NCBI RefSeq assembly: GCF_001045445.1
Contig: NZ_LFNF01000002.1
Coordinates: 744,001-808,000, forward strand
DNA: 64,000 nt
Direction of reading: 5' to 3'
From: Chryseobacterium sp. BLS98
GTDB lineage: Bacteria; Bacteroidota; Bacteroidia; Flavobacteriales; Weeksellaceae
A program made the position numbers and the translations under genes. Below are positions 63,797 through 64,000 of the stretch, one piece after another. Under the pieces are notes generated by a model, which saw only the letters and a program-made list of their open reading frames with translations, was not told the DNA's origin and did no database searches. Numbering within the stretch: position 1 is the stretch's first letter; every line of letters starts with the position of its first letter.

Positions 63797-64000
63797 TTAT
63801 CCGTCAGTTCGTTTAAAATAATGTTCCAGAGTTTCTTATTATAACTTCTAAAAAAATTGATGTGTCCGATTTCTTTTTTTTCGGATTCAGATGTTTTCAC
63901 GAGCCTGTAGGAGGGCCTGAGGTTGGGGTAGGTATTATTCAAAAGGCTTAATACTCCTTTTTCTGTCAGCCACACATCATCTTCCGCCCGGATCACAAAC
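63793..64000 (-). CDS. Alpha/beta hydrolase, C-terminal part (cut by window end)
   Basis: The last 68 residues of a protein whose start lies beyond the window. RAEDDVWLT fits the strand with the catalytic Asp, and EIGHINFFRS the catalytic His, of the alpha/beta hydrolase fold (GHxxFFR-type family). A GTG at 63996 could start a short frame, but it lies inside the hydrolase domain and is not a likely start. It overlaps the HD gene by 4 nt, an operon. Confidence 0.7.
   Translation of the reverse strand, partial: FVIRAEDDVWLTEKGVLSLLNNTYPNLRPSYRLVKTSESEKKEIGHINFFRSYNKKLWNIILNELTDK

Overview
The window looks like a chromosomal segment of a Bacteroidota bacterium of the family Weeksellaceae, most like Chryseobacterium. 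The evidence is AT-rich DNA, promoters of the Bacteroidota type (TTG, a 17-23 nt spacer, then TAnnTTTG, with little Shine-Dalgarno signal), an LpxC-FabZ fusion, a PorX-type regulator of type IX secretion, and several secreted proteins with the VGINTTTP-type N-terminal repeat common in that genus. Assignments rest on motif recognition only; no database search was run.

Layout. (1) 0-2.3 kb: an ABC exporter (ATPase plus ABC-2 permease), forward. (2) 2.4-10.9 kb, reverse: a HD-domain phosphohydrolase, then the lipid A cluster lpxD, lpxC-fabZ, lpxA, a hypothetical gene, efp, a second LpxD-like gene, sucD and an outer membrane barrel, closed by a two-way terminator. (3) 11-15.6 kb, forward: S41 peptidase, PorX, YciI-like protein and exonuclease III. 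(4) 15.6-19.6 kb, reverse: RlpA-like protein, two secreted surface proteins and rimO. (5) 19.7-41.2 kb, reverse: a complete Wzx/Wzy-type capsule or O-polysaccharide locus, led by recX and a DegT-type aminotransferase and ended by a strong terminator after rfbC. (6) 41.3-42.6 kb: glyA. (7) 42.7-46.2 kb: an arsenic resistance operon (arsR, DUF6428-like, phosphatase-fold arsenate reductase, ACR3 pump) and a thioredoxin-reductase-like flavoprotein. (8) 46.4-52.8 kb: a GT39-type membrane glycosyltransferase and a MacAB-like tripartite ABC efflux operon. (9) 53.2-56.3 kb, forward: class I ribonucleotide reductase (beta, a small protein, alpha), with DnaA-box-like sites upstream. (10) 57-61.1 kb, forward: a secreted VGIN protein, an L-type lectin protein and a second, larger VGIN protein. 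(11) 61.2-64 kb: DUF72 protein, small hypotheticals, a YedJ-like HD phosphohydrolase and the C-terminal end of an alpha/beta hydrolase.

How the genes work together. The polysaccharide locus has a full set of parts. WbpM-type dehydratase and WbpV-type reductase would make a UDP-linked 6-deoxy-HexNAc that the WbpL/WecA-type transferase puts on undecaprenyl phosphate. A TviB/WbpO-type dehydrogenase would supply a HexNAc-uronic acid, ManC GDP-mannose, and RfbC plus a rhamnose-4-epimerase-like enzyme 6-deoxyhexose sugars. Four further glycosyltransferases, Wzx, Wzy, Wza and the Wzc tyrosine kinase would assemble and export the polymer. The lipid A cluster, this locus, PorX and the secreted lectin/VGIN proteins make the window strongly oriented to the cell envelope.

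No tRNA, rRNA, CRISPR array or insertion sequence was recognised. The most unusual points are a decayed copy of the DUF72 gene start on the far side of the second VGIN gene, DnaA boxes before the ribonucleotide reductase operon, a two-copy GTTAA site array upstream of rlpA, a duplicated ArsR-type operator, and a secreted beta-helix protein inside the polysaccharide operon that starts at TTG.
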